64,000 nucleotides of DNA from Pontimonas sp. (GTDB lineage: Bacteria; Actinomycetota; Actinomycetes; Actinomycetales; Microbacteriaceae). A program made the translations under genes and the position numbers. The notes below the pieces were generated by a model. That model was given only the letters and a program-made list of their open reading frames with translations. It made no database searches and was not told the DNA's origin. Location: the NCBI GenBank assembly GCA_018402295.1, contig JAGYJI010000004.1, positions 1 to 64,000 of the forward strand, given 5' to 3'. Below, in pieces: positions 8,525 through 17,432 of this stretch (the first letter of the stretch is position 1; every line of letters starts with the position of its first letter).

Positions 8525-9517
8525 ATGCCTCAGCTTTCCCTTCTTAGTGTTCTTGGAATTTCCGCACTCGTAGTCTCGGCAGGGGGGGCTTTAGCTCTTG
8601 GGGCTCTGCAGGTTGCCGAAGCGGAGCGCTCCTGTGAGGCGCCCTACCCGAGTGGCTCCACATCCAACCTGGTGACCACGGCGCGGGGCGATGCGGGTGA
8701 GCCTACGGTGTCGTTTCCCACCCCACTGGTCACCCCTGATCGCCAGGTGACAATTCTGCAGGAAGGCGAGGGTGAACCCGCTCGTGCCGGTGGATATGTC
8801 GACTTTGACGTCAGTGTTTTCGTGGGAAGCGATGAGATGTATCTCACGGGCTCCAGCTATGACCCCGCAAATCCTGTTCGCCGACCGGTGGACCCAGACA
8901 TACCCGATTTCTTCGCCCAGGTCATGGAATGCCAGAAGCCCGGAGCCCAAATTGTCGTGACTGCTGAACTGGCAGACATTTTTGGGCCCATTGATGAGGA
9001 TGACTACTTACAAAACTCTTCCACGGTGGTGGCCGTTATTGATGTTCGAGACACGTTCCCGGGCCTGGCTGATGGGGCGGCGAGGCTTCCGCAGTCGGGA
9101 ATGCCCACCATCACGCAGGCCCCCACCGGGCACCACGGCTTCAGTTTCCCCAACGCTCCGATCCCCGAGGGGCTGAGGGTGTCGGTGTTGAAAATGGGCG
9201 AGGGCGAGCCCATAACGCGAGGTGATTTTGTCACCTCCCACTTCACCGGAGTCGTCTGGAACACCCGCCAGGTGTTCATCTCAAGCTTTGACCAGGGCGT
9301 TCCCCTCGGTCTGATAGCCGATGACCAGACCACCTCCGCCACGGGTGAAGGAGTGGTGCCAGGCCTTGCAGAAGCGCTGATTGGCAAGACTGTGGGGTCC
9401 CAGGTTTTGGTCTCTGTGCCACCTGAGTTGGGCTACCGGTTAGAAAACCTCCCTCCCGGTGTCAGCGCGAACTCCACGCTCGTGTTTGTCTTCGACATTT
9501 TGGGCGTGAGTAACTAG
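8525..9517 (+). CDS. Membrane-anchored FKBP-type peptidyl-prolyl isomerase
   Basis: Extracytoplasmic proline isomerase of 330 residues. The N-terminus is a signal/anchor helix (LLSVLGISALVVSAGGALALGALQV). The C-terminal third is a recognisable FKBP domain: FVTSHFTGVVWNT, then GVVPGLAEALIGKTVGSQVLVSVPPELGY and STLVFVFDILGV at the end. The middle part (GGYVDFDVSVFVG...IVVTAELADIFG) looks like a second, eroded FKBP-like domain. In actinobacteria an FKBP gene commonly lies between pafA and pafB; here it directly follows trmI. Likely role: folding of exported proteins, perhaps including Tat substrates from the neighbouring tatAC genes (inference). Confidence 0.85.
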   Translation: MPQLSLLSVLGISALVVSAGGALALGALQVAEAERSCEAPYPSGSTSNLVTTARGDAGEPTVSFPTPLVTPDRQVTILQEGEGEPARAGGYVDFDVSVFVGSDEMYLTGSSYDPANPVRRPVDPDIPDFFAQVMECQKPGAQIVVTAELADIFGPIDEDDYLQNSSTVVAVIDVRDTFPGLADGAARLPQSGMPTITQAPTGHHGFSFPNAPIPEGLRVSVLKMGEGEPITRGDFVTSHFTGVVWNTRQVFISSFDQGVPLGLIADDQTTSATGEGVVPGLAEALIGKTVGSQVLVSVPPELGYRLENLPPGVSANSTLVFVFDILGVSN

Positions 9518-9539
9518 AGCGAAGCTTTTCGGGCAGGCT

Positions 9540-9545
9540 TAGGAT
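9540..9545 (+). promoter_or_regulatory. -10 element (TAGGAT), leaderless pafB
   Basis: TAGGAT ends 6 nt before the pafB GTG, in the same geometry as several other operon heads in this window. Confidence 0.5.
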
Positions 9546-9551
9546 GAAGCC

Positions 9552-10538
9552 GTGAGCAAAGGCCCGGCGAGCGTCAACCCAGAGGACAGGCTTTTTCACC
9601 TGATTCTCGCGTTGATGGCCACCCGATCGGGGCTCACGAAAGACCACATTCTTTCCACTGTTCGCGGATATCGCGAGGACACTGAGTTGGGCATGGCTCG
9701 GGAGAGCCTGGAGCGCCGATTTGAGCGCGACAAGGATGCCCTTCGGGAGCTTGGAATCCCCCTCGAGGCCACCATTCCCCCCGAGGATGATGGCAACAAT
9801 AAGAACACGCTGTATCGAATCCCTAAAGGTGCCTACGACCTGCCCGAGGGTGTCGAGTTCACCGGTCGCGATATTGCGTTACTGAACCTTGCCGCCACCC
9901 TGTGGCGGGAGGGAACGCTGTCGAGGGAAGCCCACATCGCCACCCGGAAATTGCAATCTTTTGGGGTCACTATCGATGAACCACTGCTCGGCTTTGCTCC
10001 GCTGATTAGTACGCGAGATCCTGCGCTGACAAGCCTGCGGGACGCCCTGGAACACGGCGTGCAGGTGAAATTTGACTACCTCAAGCCCGGTGAGGCAGCA
10101 GCAACTCGTCGACAGGTGTCGCCCTTGGCTCTGGTAAATCATGAGGGACGCTGGCACCTCTATAGCCACGAAACATCGAGTGACCAGATCAAAACCTTCC
10201 TGCTGCGACGCATCGTGTCGTCGGTGACGGCGCTGCCCGAGGCGGCAATTGCCGCACCGGAGTCAGTGTCCAGCGATGCCCTGCGGGATTTGGAAGCGCT
10301 GTATCACCAGCAGGTCGCGACCCTGAGGGTCGCACCCGATTCCGACGCGTGGAGTGCCCTCTCCCAGCGCCTCGGCACAGACACTGAGGGGTCCACGCTC
10401 CGAGTCCACTACACAGACGCCGACATTTTTGCTGGTGAATTGAGTTCCTACGGAGACGATGTCGTCGTTCTGGAACCCGCTGATCTGCGGGAGCGCGTTA
10501 TTGGACATCTCCGAAAATTAGTGAGCGATCATGCCTAA
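9552..10538 (+). CDS. pafB: WYL-domain transcriptional regulator PafB
   Basis: Half of the PafBC activator, which in mycobacteria drives the LexA-independent DNA damage response, including recA. The 328-residue protein has an N-terminal winged helix-turn-helix (LFHLILALMATRSGLTKDHILSTV) and a WYL sensor domain; the motif region reads SPLALVNHEGRWHLYSHE. A WCX-like C-terminal part ends VIGHLRKLVS. The GTG start is placed by the -10 at 9540. It overlaps pafC by 8 bp. Retention of pafBC although pafA, pup and dop are absent shows that the regulator works independently of pupylation. Confidence 0.9.
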   Translation: MSKGPASVNPEDRLFHLILALMATRSGLTKDHILSTVRGYREDTELGMARESLERRFERDKDALRELGIPLEATIPPEDDGNNKNTLYRIPKGAYDLPEGVEFTGRDIALLNLAATLWREGTLSREAHIATRKLQSFGVTIDEPLLGFAPLISTRDPALTSLRDALEHGVQVKFDYLKPGEAAATRRQVSPLALVNHEGRWHLYSHETSSDQIKTFLLRRIVSSVTALPEAAIAAPESVSSDALRDLEALYHQQVATLRVAPDSDAWSALSQRLGTDTEGSTLRVHYTDADIFAGELSSYGDDVVVLEPADLRERVIGHLRKLVSDHA

Positions 10539-11520
10539 GTCCGCACCAAGGCCCACGACATCTGACAATCTTCTCCTGCTCCTCGCCCTTGTTCCCTACG
10601 TGCTGGACCGAGGCGAAGTGAGCGTGCAGGAAGCAGCAGAGCATTTTGGGAGGACTGAGTCTGAGATTGTTCGCGCCGTAGAACTCATCGCCTGCGCAGG
10701 CATACCCGGAGAAAACCAGGCTTACTCTCACCTGGATCTGTTCGATATTGACTGGGATTTGTGGGAGAGCGAACAGAAGATCACCCTGTGGAACACGGTG
10801 GCACTGGATAACAAGCCTCGGTTCAGTGCCCGGGAAGCCGCCGCGCTTCTGGCAGGCCTGCAATACCTGGCCTCCCACCCCGCCTACTCATCCCGCGCAG
10901 ATTTAGAAGAGGTCATGGCCAAGCTTCGAGCCGGAACGGGGGAGTCCCAGCCGGTCCGGATTGCGGTGGGTGCGGGGGCAGTGGCTGACCACGTCAGCCT
11001 CCTCACCGAGGCGATTTCCTCCCAAACATCGATCACGGCGGTGTACCACAACAAGCGGGGCGAGTCAGGGGAGCGGACCCTTGACCCGTTGCTCCTGGAA
11101 TCCAGGGACGCCATCTGGTATGTCCGGGCCTGGTGTCATACCCGGCAAGCGCTTCGAACATTTCGGGTGGACTCGATGGAGTCGGTGCGACTCACCGCTA
11201 CCGCTCAAGCAGATCACTCCTCGGTCATTGATGACATCTCCTCGGAGCTTTTTGATCCCTCCCCGAGCGACATTGTGGTCACCATCGAGTGCCCGGCCCG
11301 AGCCCTCCCGATCATCGCGGACTATCTGCCACGAGGATTTGCCCCGAAGGGCGGCGAAGACACCATCCAGGTTGATATTCCGTTTGCGCATTATGGATCT
11401 CTCACCCATTTTGTGGGCGCCAACCCTGACCTCGTCACAGTGGTGGGACCCGCATCCGCGAGGGATGCGGTCACCACGTTTGCCCAGCAGGCTCTTGCTG
11501 GTTATGACCAGGGTTCCTGA
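10531..11520 (+). CDS. pafC: WYL-domain transcriptional regulator PafC
   Basis: Partner of PafB, needed for DNA-damage-responsive transcription. It has 329 residues: an N-terminal HTH region (LLLLLALVPYVLDRGEVSVQEAAEHFG), a central WYL domain (SSITAVYHNKRGESGERTLDPLLLESRDAIWYVRAWCH) and a C-terminal extension (IECPARALPIIADYLPRGF) typical of the WCX region. The start overlaps pafB, consistent with equimolar production of the heterodimer. The WYL core here retains YVRAWC, the segment thought to bind nucleic-acid ligands in this family. Confidence 0.9.
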   Translation: MPKSAPRPTTSDNLLLLLALVPYVLDRGEVSVQEAAEHFGRTESEIVRAVELIACAGIPGENQAYSHLDLFDIDWDLWESEQKITLWNTVALDNKPRFSAREAAALLAGLQYLASHPAYSSRADLEEVMAKLRAGTGESQPVRIAVGAGAVADHVSLLTEAISSQTSITAVYHNKRGESGERTLDPLLLESRDAIWYVRAWCHTRQALRTFRVDSMESVRLTATAQADHSSVIDDISSELFDPSPSDIVVTIECPARALPIIADYLPRGFAPKGGEDTIQVDIPFAHYGSLTHFVGANPDLVTVVGPASARDAVTTFAQQALAGYDQGS

Positions 11521-11532
11521 ACACCCCGGTGC

Positions 11533-11563
11533 TACACTGTCGACACTGAACGCCACAGGGAGG
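11533..11563 (+). promoter_or_regulatory. tatA promoter -10 and ribosome binding site
   Basis: TACACT at 11533-11538 is a good -10, followed by a leader with GGGAGG at 11558-11563, 7 nt before the tatA ATG. This would start a separate tatA-tatC transcript despite the short distance from pafC. Confidence 0.5.
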
Positions 11564-11570
11564 CTCAAGG

Positions 11571-11774
11571 ATGTCGGGAAATCTCGGAGGCTGGACTGGC
11601 CTCATCGTTTTGGTTGTGATTTTGCTCCTGTTTGGTGCTCCTAAGTTGCCTGCACTGGCAAAGAGCCTTGGCCAGTCGTTGAAAATCTTCAAGAGTGAGG
11701 TTCGCCCCGGCGATGACAGCACTGACCCGGCTGACAATTCCGGCTCTGAAGGTCCCGACACCTCAAAGCGCTAA
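11571..11774 (+). CDS. tatA: Sec-independent translocase protein TatA
   Basis: Pore-forming subunit of the twin-arginine translocase, which exports folded proteins. The 67-residue protein has one N-terminal transmembrane helix (WTGLIVLVVILLLFGAPKLPALA) containing the FGxxKLP hinge. An amphipathic helix (KSLGQSLKIFKSEVR) and an acidic, disordered tail follow. It precedes tatC by 2 bp. No tatB is visible here, and in actinobacteria tatB usually lies elsewhere. Confidence 0.95.
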   Translation: MSGNLGGWTGLIVLVVILLLFGAPKLPALAKSLGQSLKIFKSEVRPGDDSTDPADNSGSEGPDTSKR

Positions 11775-11776
11775 TC

Positions 11777-12568
11777 GTGGCTGCCAGTAGGCGCCGCACT
11801 CCCGAGGGACGCATGTCCTTGGGTGCGCATCTTGTGGAGCTCCGAAGGCGTCTGGGAATCATCGGACTCTCCGTCGTGGCTGCTGGGGTCGGCGGCTGGT
11901 TCCTGGCCGACCCGGTTTGGGCGGCACTGAGTGAACCAGTTCTGGAGATTGCGCGGGAACGCGACCGCGATGCCGACATCAACTACACCTCGGTCACCGA
12001 AGCCTTTGACACGAAAGTGGCGATTGCCTTGGTGCTGGGAATTGTGATGGCGGCACCGGTGTGGCTGTATCAAATCTGGGCGTTCTTTGTTCCCGCCCTG
12101 ATGCGCAAGGAACGTCGCTACGCTCTCGGTTTTCTCTCCGCCGCTGTTCCCTTGTTCTTTGCCGGGGTCACCCTGGGGTGGTTGGTGTTACCCAACATCG
12201 TGGTGTTGCTGACCGGGTTTGCACCCGAACAGTCCTCGACGTTGCTGACTGCGAAGGTGTATTTGGATTTTGCGCTCAAACTGGTGGTCGCCATCGGGGT
12301 CGGTTTTGTACTTCCCGTCTTCCTCGTCTTGCTCAACATCATCGGTGTGCTGAGCGCCAAAGCCATCATCGGGGGGTGGCGCTGGGCAGTCGTCGTTATT
12401 TCCGTATTCACCGCACTCGCCACCCCCGCTGCCGATGTGGTGTCGATGATCGTGTTGGCGATCCCCATGGTGATTCTGTATTTCCTGGCAGCCGGGATCG
12501 CCTGGCTACACGACCGTCGTCAGGCGAAAAAAGCGGCCAAGCTCTTGCAGAACAGCGCTGAGAGCTAG
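11777..12568 (+). CDS. tatC: Sec-independent translocase protein TatC
   Basis: Core receptor of the Tat system, which recognises twin-arginine signal peptides. The GTG-initiated 263-residue protein has the N-terminal signature MSLGAHLVELRRRLGI and FDTKVAIALVLGIVMAAPVWLYQIWAFFVPAL. It has six predicted membrane helices and a basic C-terminus (HDRRQAKKAAKLL). It is co-transcribed with tatA and followed after 11 bp by helY. The Rieske protein QcrA encoded at 21342 is a candidate Tat substrate (inference). Confidence 0.95.
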   Translation: MAASRRRTPEGRMSLGAHLVELRRRLGIIGLSVVAAGVGGWFLADPVWAALSEPVLEIARERDRDADINYTSVTEAFDTKVAIALVLGIVMAAPVWLYQIWAFFVPALMRKERRYALGFLSAAVPLFFAGVTLGWLVLPNIVVLLTGFAPEQSSTLLTAKVYLDFALKLVVAIGVGFVLPVFLVLLNIIGVLSAKAIIGGWRWAVVVISVFTALATPAADVVSMIVLAIPMVILYFLAAGIAWLHDRRQAKKAAKLLQNSAES

Positions 12569-12579
12569 AGCGCTGGCCG

Positions 12580-14991
12580 ATGACAACGCTGAGTCCCGCC
12601 GATAAGTTCCACGCTGCACGCTCCCGCCAGGACCACCCCAAACTGGAGGCTTTCCGCGCGGGTCTGGGCTTTGAGCTGGACAGCTTTCAGGTGGCCTCGT
12701 GTGAATCAGTGGAAGATGGCAAAGGCGTGCTGGTCGCGGCACCCACCGGGGCGGGAAAGACCATTGTTGCTGAGTTTGCCGTTCACCTGGCTTTGCTCCA
12801 ACCCCAGGTGAAGGTGTTCTACACCACCCCGATGAAGGCGCTGTCGAACCAGAAGTTCCAGGAGCTCGTCGCCACCTACGGGGCCGATGAGATCGGGCTG
12901 CTCACGGGCGACAGCAGTGTGAACCCTCGAGCGAGAGTGGTCATCATGACCACCGAGGTTCTTCGCAACATGCTCTATGCGAACAGTGATCTTCTGGACA
13001 ATCTGGGCTACGTCATCATGGATGAGGTCCACTACCTCGCAGACCGCTTCCGCGGTGCGGTCTGGGAGGAAGTGATTATCCACTTGCCCTCCTCTGTCCA
13101 GTTGGTCTCCCTCAGCGCAACGGTGTCGAACGCGGAGGAGTTCGGTGACTGGTTACAGACTGTTCGAGGGCACACCGACGTCATTGTGAGTGAGGAGCGC
13201 CCTGTTCCGCTGCACCAGCACATGATGTTTGCCCACAAACTGTTGCCACTGTTCCAGAAACACAAAGGCACCCTGAAAGTGAACCCGGAGGTCATTCAGG
13301 CCTCACAGATGTTGGGCCGCGGCACCAGTCAGCGTGGCGGTCGGGGGAGAGGTGCCCCGCGCTATCAACGCTATGAGGACCGTCGCCACAGGGTCTATCG
13401 CTCCGACGTGATTTCGCTGCTGGATGAGACAGATCTGCTCCCCGCGATCTTCTTTATTTTCTCCCGCGCAGGGTGTGACCAGGCTGTCTCACAAGTGCTG
13501 AATCGTGGTGTTACCCTCACCACCGAGGACGAGCGGGTCGCCATCCTTGATCTTGTCGAGGAGAAACTCGACCGCCTCGACGATGATGACCGAGGTGTGT
13601 TGGGATACCACTCCTGGCTGGATGGGGTGCTGCGCGGTGTGGCCGCGCATCACGCGGGAATGTTGCCGATGTTCAAGGAGGTCGTGGAGGAACTTTTCCG
13701 GCGCAAACTGCTCAAAGTGGTCTTTGCCACGGAGACCCTGGCGCTCGGTATCAATATGCCAGCGCGCACGGTGGTGTTGGAGAAACTCGACAAGTTCAAC
13801 GGAGAAGCCAGAGTTCCCATCACCGCGGGGGAGTACACCCAATTGACCGGGCGCGCGGGGCGTCGCGGTATTGATCATGAAGGTAACTCCGTGATCATTT
13901 GGCAGCCAGGAATCAACCCGGAAGCCGTGGCAGCTCTCGCCTCGAGGCGTTCTTACCCGCTGAAGTCAAGTTTTAAGCCGACCTACAACATGGCGGTCAA
14001 CCTGATTGCGCAGTTTGGTGTGGATCAAACCCGGACCATTCTGGAATCCTCTTTTGCCCAATTTCAGGCTGATCGCCATGTTGTGGAGCTCGCTCGCACC
14101 GTGCGCAAAAATGAGGAATCACTTCAGGGCTACCAGGAGTCAATGACCTGTCACCTGGGCGACTTTGCCGAGTATGGGCGGCTCCGCCGAGACGTGAGCG
14201 ATCTTGAGCGGCAGCGAGGTCACGCGTCCACGAAATCTGAGGGACCCACTGGCCAGGAGATAGCCAAGCTTCGCGCAACCCTCTCCCACCATCCCTGTCA
14301 CCAGTGTGCAGATCGGGAATCCCACGCGCGGTGGTCTGAGCGCTGGTGGAAACTCGACAAGGAGACAGAGAAGGTTCGCTCGCAAATTCGTCGTCGAACA
14401 GGCGCTATTTCGACCACCTTCATCCGCGTCATGGATGTTCTCCACGAAACCGGGTACCTCACCCGCGGAGAAGGGGGTGTTGACATCACCGAGCACGGCA
14501 CCACTCTGCGACGCATTTATGGGGAGCGAGATCTTTTGGTGGCCGAGTGCCTTCGTCGACAGGCCTGGACAGACCTGGATGGACCCGAACTGGCCGCCAT
14601 GGTGGCCACCCTGGTCTATGAGCCACGGCGTGATGATGGCCCGGTTGACCCGCGCTTTCTTCCCGGAGGTGAATACCCGGGGGCACTAGATCACACCCGG
14701 AGGCTTCACCGAAAGCTCACTGAGGTGGAAATGCGCCACCAACTTCCGGTCAGCTCGGAGCTCTCACCACACCTTGCCTTAGCGGTGCATCGCTGGGCGA
14801 AAGGCCACCACCTGGATGACATTCTTGAGGGGGATGAGGTCCAAGTGGGCGACTTTGTTCGGTGGTGCAAACAAATCGTGGACGTACTCGATCAGGTCAT
14901 CACGGTGGGGGTGGGTCCGGTTCATCACACAGCCCTGGAAGCGAGGGCGCTCGTGTTCCGCGGCATTGTTGCTCTCAGCAGCGTCGCTTAG
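12580..14991 (+). CDS. helY: DEAD/DEAH-box RNA helicase HelY (Mtr4/Ski2-like)
   Basis: Superfamily 2 Ski2-type helicase of 803 residues, presumed to act in RNA processing or decay. Visible motifs are I (AAPTGAGKTIVAEFA), II (DEVHYLADRFRG), III (LSATVSNAEEFGDWL) and VI (YTQLTGRAGRRGID), followed by a DSHCT-like C-terminal region. A Gly/Arg-rich insert (TSQRGGRGRGAPRYQR) after residue 245 may contact RNA. HelY follows tatC in most actinobacterial proteasome loci, so synteny agrees with the motif-based call. The ATG at 12580 has no clear ribosome site; coupling to tatC is likely. Confidence 0.93.
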   Translation: MTTLSPADKFHAARSRQDHPKLEAFRAGLGFELDSFQVASCESVEDGKGVLVAAPTGAGKTIVAEFAVHLALLQPQVKVFYTTPMKALSNQKFQELVATYGADEIGLLTGDSSVNPRARVVIMTTEVLRNMLYANSDLLDNLGYVIMDEVHYLADRFRGAVWEEVIIHLPSSVQLVSLSATVSNAEEFGDWLQTVRGHTDVIVSEERPVPLHQHMMFAHKLLPLFQKHKGTLKVNPEVIQASQMLGRGTSQRGGRGRGAPRYQRYEDRRHRVYRSDVISLLDETDLLPAIFFIFSRAGCDQAVSQVLNRGVTLTTEDERVAILDLVEEKLDRLDDDDRGVLGYHSWLDGVLRGVAAHHAGMLPMFKEVVEELFRRKLLKVVFATETLALGINMPARTVVLEKLDKFNGEARVPITAGEYTQLTGRAGRRGIDHEGNSVIIWQPGINPEAVAALASRRSYPLKSSFKPTYNMAVNLIAQFGVDQTRTILESSFAQFQADRHVVELARTVRKNEESLQGYQESMTCHLGDFAEYGRLRRDVSDLERQRGHASTKSEGPTGQEIAKLRATLSHHPCHQCADRESHARWSERWWKLDKETEKVRSQIRRRTGAISTTFIRVMDVLHETGYLTRGEGGVDITEHGTTLRRIYGERDLLVAECLRRQAWTDLDGPELAAMVATLVYEPRRDDGPVDPRFLPGGEYPGALDHTRRLHRKLTEVEMRHQLPVSSELSPHLALAVHRWAKGHHLDDILEGDEVQVGDFVRWCKQIVDVLDQVITVGVGPVHHTALEARALVFRGIVALSSVA

Positions 14992-15003
14992 GCTACCGGG
15001 CTG

Positions 15004-16587
15004 ATGACACCCTCACCCCTGGAGCCTCGCAGTGACCTGCGCTTCGTTCCCAGCGTCCCCGTCGCTCTCGGTATGGCAATCCTCGCCGGCTGGATTATGG
15101 ACTTTGGCTTCCCGGACCGCGACATTTGGCCGCTAGCTCTCCTGGGTTTGCTCCTGATGCTGTGGTCGGTTCGAGGTCTCTCGCTTCGCACATCGCTCCT
15201 CGTGGGAGCAGTGGGCGGTTTCACCTTCTTTGGGATTCTCATCTGGTGGCTCACCGTCTACCTGGGTCTGATTCCCTGGATTGCGCTCACGCTCTTGCAG
15301 GTCCTGTTCTTCGCCCTCGGCATGGGACTGGTCGGCTTAGCCTGGCACTACGGCTCGAGGCAGTGGCCAGGCCTGGCGGGGCGCCTGTTCATCACACCAG
15401 CGCTTGTGGGCGGTGCGTGGATGACCAGAGAGGCCGTGTCGTCGGTGTTCCCGTTTGGTGGGTTTGCCTGGGCGCGAATCTCTCAAAGCCAGTCAGAGAG
15501 CACTTTGGCTCCACTGGTGGCGTGGGTGGGAACCTCGGGCATGAGCTTCGTCCTCGCGTTTTTCGTGGCGTTCATTCTGGCCCTGATCACCGAAAGACGC
15601 ATTGCCTGGGACGCCAAAGCCGCGCTCGCCTGGGCGGCAGCGGTGGCCCTGGCGATATGGCCCGCCTGGCCCGTCACGGAATCGGGCACAATCCGAGTAC
15701 TCGCCGTGCAGGGAAATGCAGAAGCCGGCTTGTTTGCCGATTACGACTGGGGAGACAACCTCGCCGATCACTACCGAGTAACGAAGCCGCTGTATGGGCA
15801 GGACGTCGATGTGGTGATTTGGCCAGAAAATGCCTCCGATGTGGACCCTCTGCGGTACCCCGATGCCGCCGCGGTCGTCTCTGAGGTGTCGCGCGAAATG
15901 GGCGCACCCCTGGTGGTGGGAACCATTACGCGCGACGGTGACGAGACCTTCAACAGCATGCTGTTGTGGGAGTTTGACGAGGCCAGTGGCCTGGACATCG
16001 TGCGGGACCAATACGACAAAATTCACCCGGTTCCCTTTGCGGAATATCTGCCGTGGAGAGACTTCTTTTACCCGCTCGCCCCCAGTCTTTTTGATATGGT
16101 CCCGCGGGATTACTCCTTTGGTCAGCGCGACACTGTCTTCGATGTTTCCGGCGCCACCGCGGGGATTGCCATTTGTTTTGACATCGTGGATGACAACATT
16201 GTCTGGGCGATGATGGACTCCGGTGCTGATGTCATCTTTGCACCCACCAACAACGCCGACTTTGGCCGGACGGATCAGAGCATCCAACAGCTCTCCATTG
16301 CCCGCATGCGAGCCATCGAGACCGGACGCAGTGTGGTGAACATCTCCACGGTGGGCACGAGCGCGGTCATTGATCCGTGGGGGAGAGAGCTTGACCGCCT
16401 GCCCACCTACGAGGAGGGCTACATGATGCTCGACGTTCCCCTCGCCACACACACCACTCCGGCCACTCTGATCGGGCGAAACCTGGAACTGGGTGTGGTG
16501 GGGTTCACGCTCGCCGGGATCATCATCGGCATGCTCGGGGAGCGATCTCGGAGCCTTCTGCGCAGAGCGCAGGGGAGTGGTTCCTAA
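15004..16587 (+). CDS. lnt: Apolipoprotein N-acyltransferase Lnt
   Basis: Membrane enzyme that adds the third acyl chain to the N-terminal cysteine of lipoproteins. It has 527 residues: about seven hydrophobic helices in the first 220, then a nitrilase-type domain. The catalytic triad is visible as Glu in VIWPENASDVDP, Lys in YDKIHPVPFAEYLPWR and Cys in GIAICFDIVDD. Substrate lipoproteins exist, as CtaC in this window has an LAGC lipobox. The stop overlaps that of the convergent GDPD gene. The lspA gene usually found between rluD and divIVA is absent from this region. Confidence 0.93.
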   Translation: MTPSPLEPRSDLRFVPSVPVALGMAILAGWIMDFGFPDRDIWPLALLGLLLMLWSVRGLSLRTSLLVGAVGGFTFFGILIWWLTVYLGLIPWIALTLLQVLFFALGMGLVGLAWHYGSRQWPGLAGRLFITPALVGGAWMTREAVSSVFPFGGFAWARISQSQSESTLAPLVAWVGTSGMSFVLAFFVAFILALITERRIAWDAKAALAWAAAVALAIWPAWPVTESGTIRVLAVQGNAEAGLFADYDWGDNLADHYRVTKPLYGQDVDVVIWPENASDVDPLRYPDAAAVVSEVSREMGAPLVVGTITRDGDETFNSMLLWEFDEASGLDIVRDQYDKIHPVPFAEYLPWRDFFYPLAPSLFDMVPRDYSFGQRDTVFDVSGATAGIAICFDIVDDNIVWAMMDSGADVIFAPTNNADFGRTDQSIQQLSIARMRAIETGRSVVNISTVGTSAVIDPWGRELDRLPTYEEGYMMLDVPLATHTTPATLIGRNLELGVVGFTLAGIIIGMLGERSRSLLRRAQGSGS

Positions 16588-17351
16588 CTAAGCGCTAGGT
16601 CGGGAAAGAGCTCGCTGCGCACCTGCACCGCGAGGTCTGCGCGGTCAGTGACAATTCCCTGGACACCCATCGACCACAGACGGCGCATCTGCTCAGGCTC
16701 GTTGATGGTCCAGACGTGAATTTCCAAACCTTTTCGCTTGGCTAGACGGACCATGCTGGGCGTGACCAGGGCAATTCCATACATTGCCGGTGGAATCTGA
16801 AGCGCAATAACCTCGGGGGCACGCGCCAGTTGTCAATGGGGAGGCCCCACCAGGACCGGACCCGCGCCCGGATGACCATCGACTGGGAGGTGCTGCTGGC
16901 AACATCCGGCAGGAGCTTCATCACGGCCTGCCGGGTGGGCTCATCAAAGGATGTGGCCAGAATGCGACCCTCAGCGCCGTGTGAGCGAATGACGTCGGCG
17001 AAGGGTTCAACCGCCGCAGGAGTTTTCACGTCAATGTTGAATTTGGCGTCAGGGAACTCAGTCAAAAGCTCATCCAAGCTTGAGAAGCCCTCACCAAACC
17101 CCAGATCCATCTTGGCAAGCTGCTGGTGGGTGAAATCAGAGACCAACCCGGGTCTGCCTAGCAACTCGAGTCAGGTCGGGGTCGTGGGCAACCACGACCA
17201 CTCCATCCTTGGAGAGATGAACATCTGTCTCCAGGATGTCGGCACCGGCATCAAGGGCCGCCCGAAAGGCTCCCAGAGTGTTTTCTGCGTGATCGAGCGG
17301 CAGTCCACGGTGGGCGATGACGCGAGGATGTTCTCCCTCTAAAAACGCCAT
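16584..17351 (-). CDS. Glycerophosphodiester phosphodiesterase (two frameshifts)
   Basis: Hydrolyses glycerophosphodiesters to sn-glycerol 3-phosphate and an alcohol. Three frames must be joined. The N-terminal part has the catalytic signature VIAHRGLPLDHAENTLGAFRAALDAGADILETDVHLSKDG, the middle part has FNIDVKTPAAVEPFADVIRSHG, and the C-terminal part has LEIHVWTINEPEQMRRLWSMGVQGIVTDR. The first shift is near 17160. The second falls in a G5 run (forward strand 16815-16819) where one base is missing. All GDPD motifs are present, so sequencing errors are more likely than a pseudogene. About 255 residues once corrected. It ends against lnt. Confidence 0.85.
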
Positions 17352-17420
17352 AGTTCTCCAGCTTTATCCGGAATACACGCCTTCGGCTCACTATAAACAG
17401 CGAAAGCAAACCATGGCTTA

Positions 17421-17426
17421 TAGGCT
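17421..17426 (+). promoter_or_regulatory. -10 element (TAGGCT), leaderless SDR gene
   Basis: TAGGCT ends 6 nt before the ATG at 17433 and no ribosome site is present between them. Confidence 0.5.
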
Positions 17427-17432
17427 CGAACA

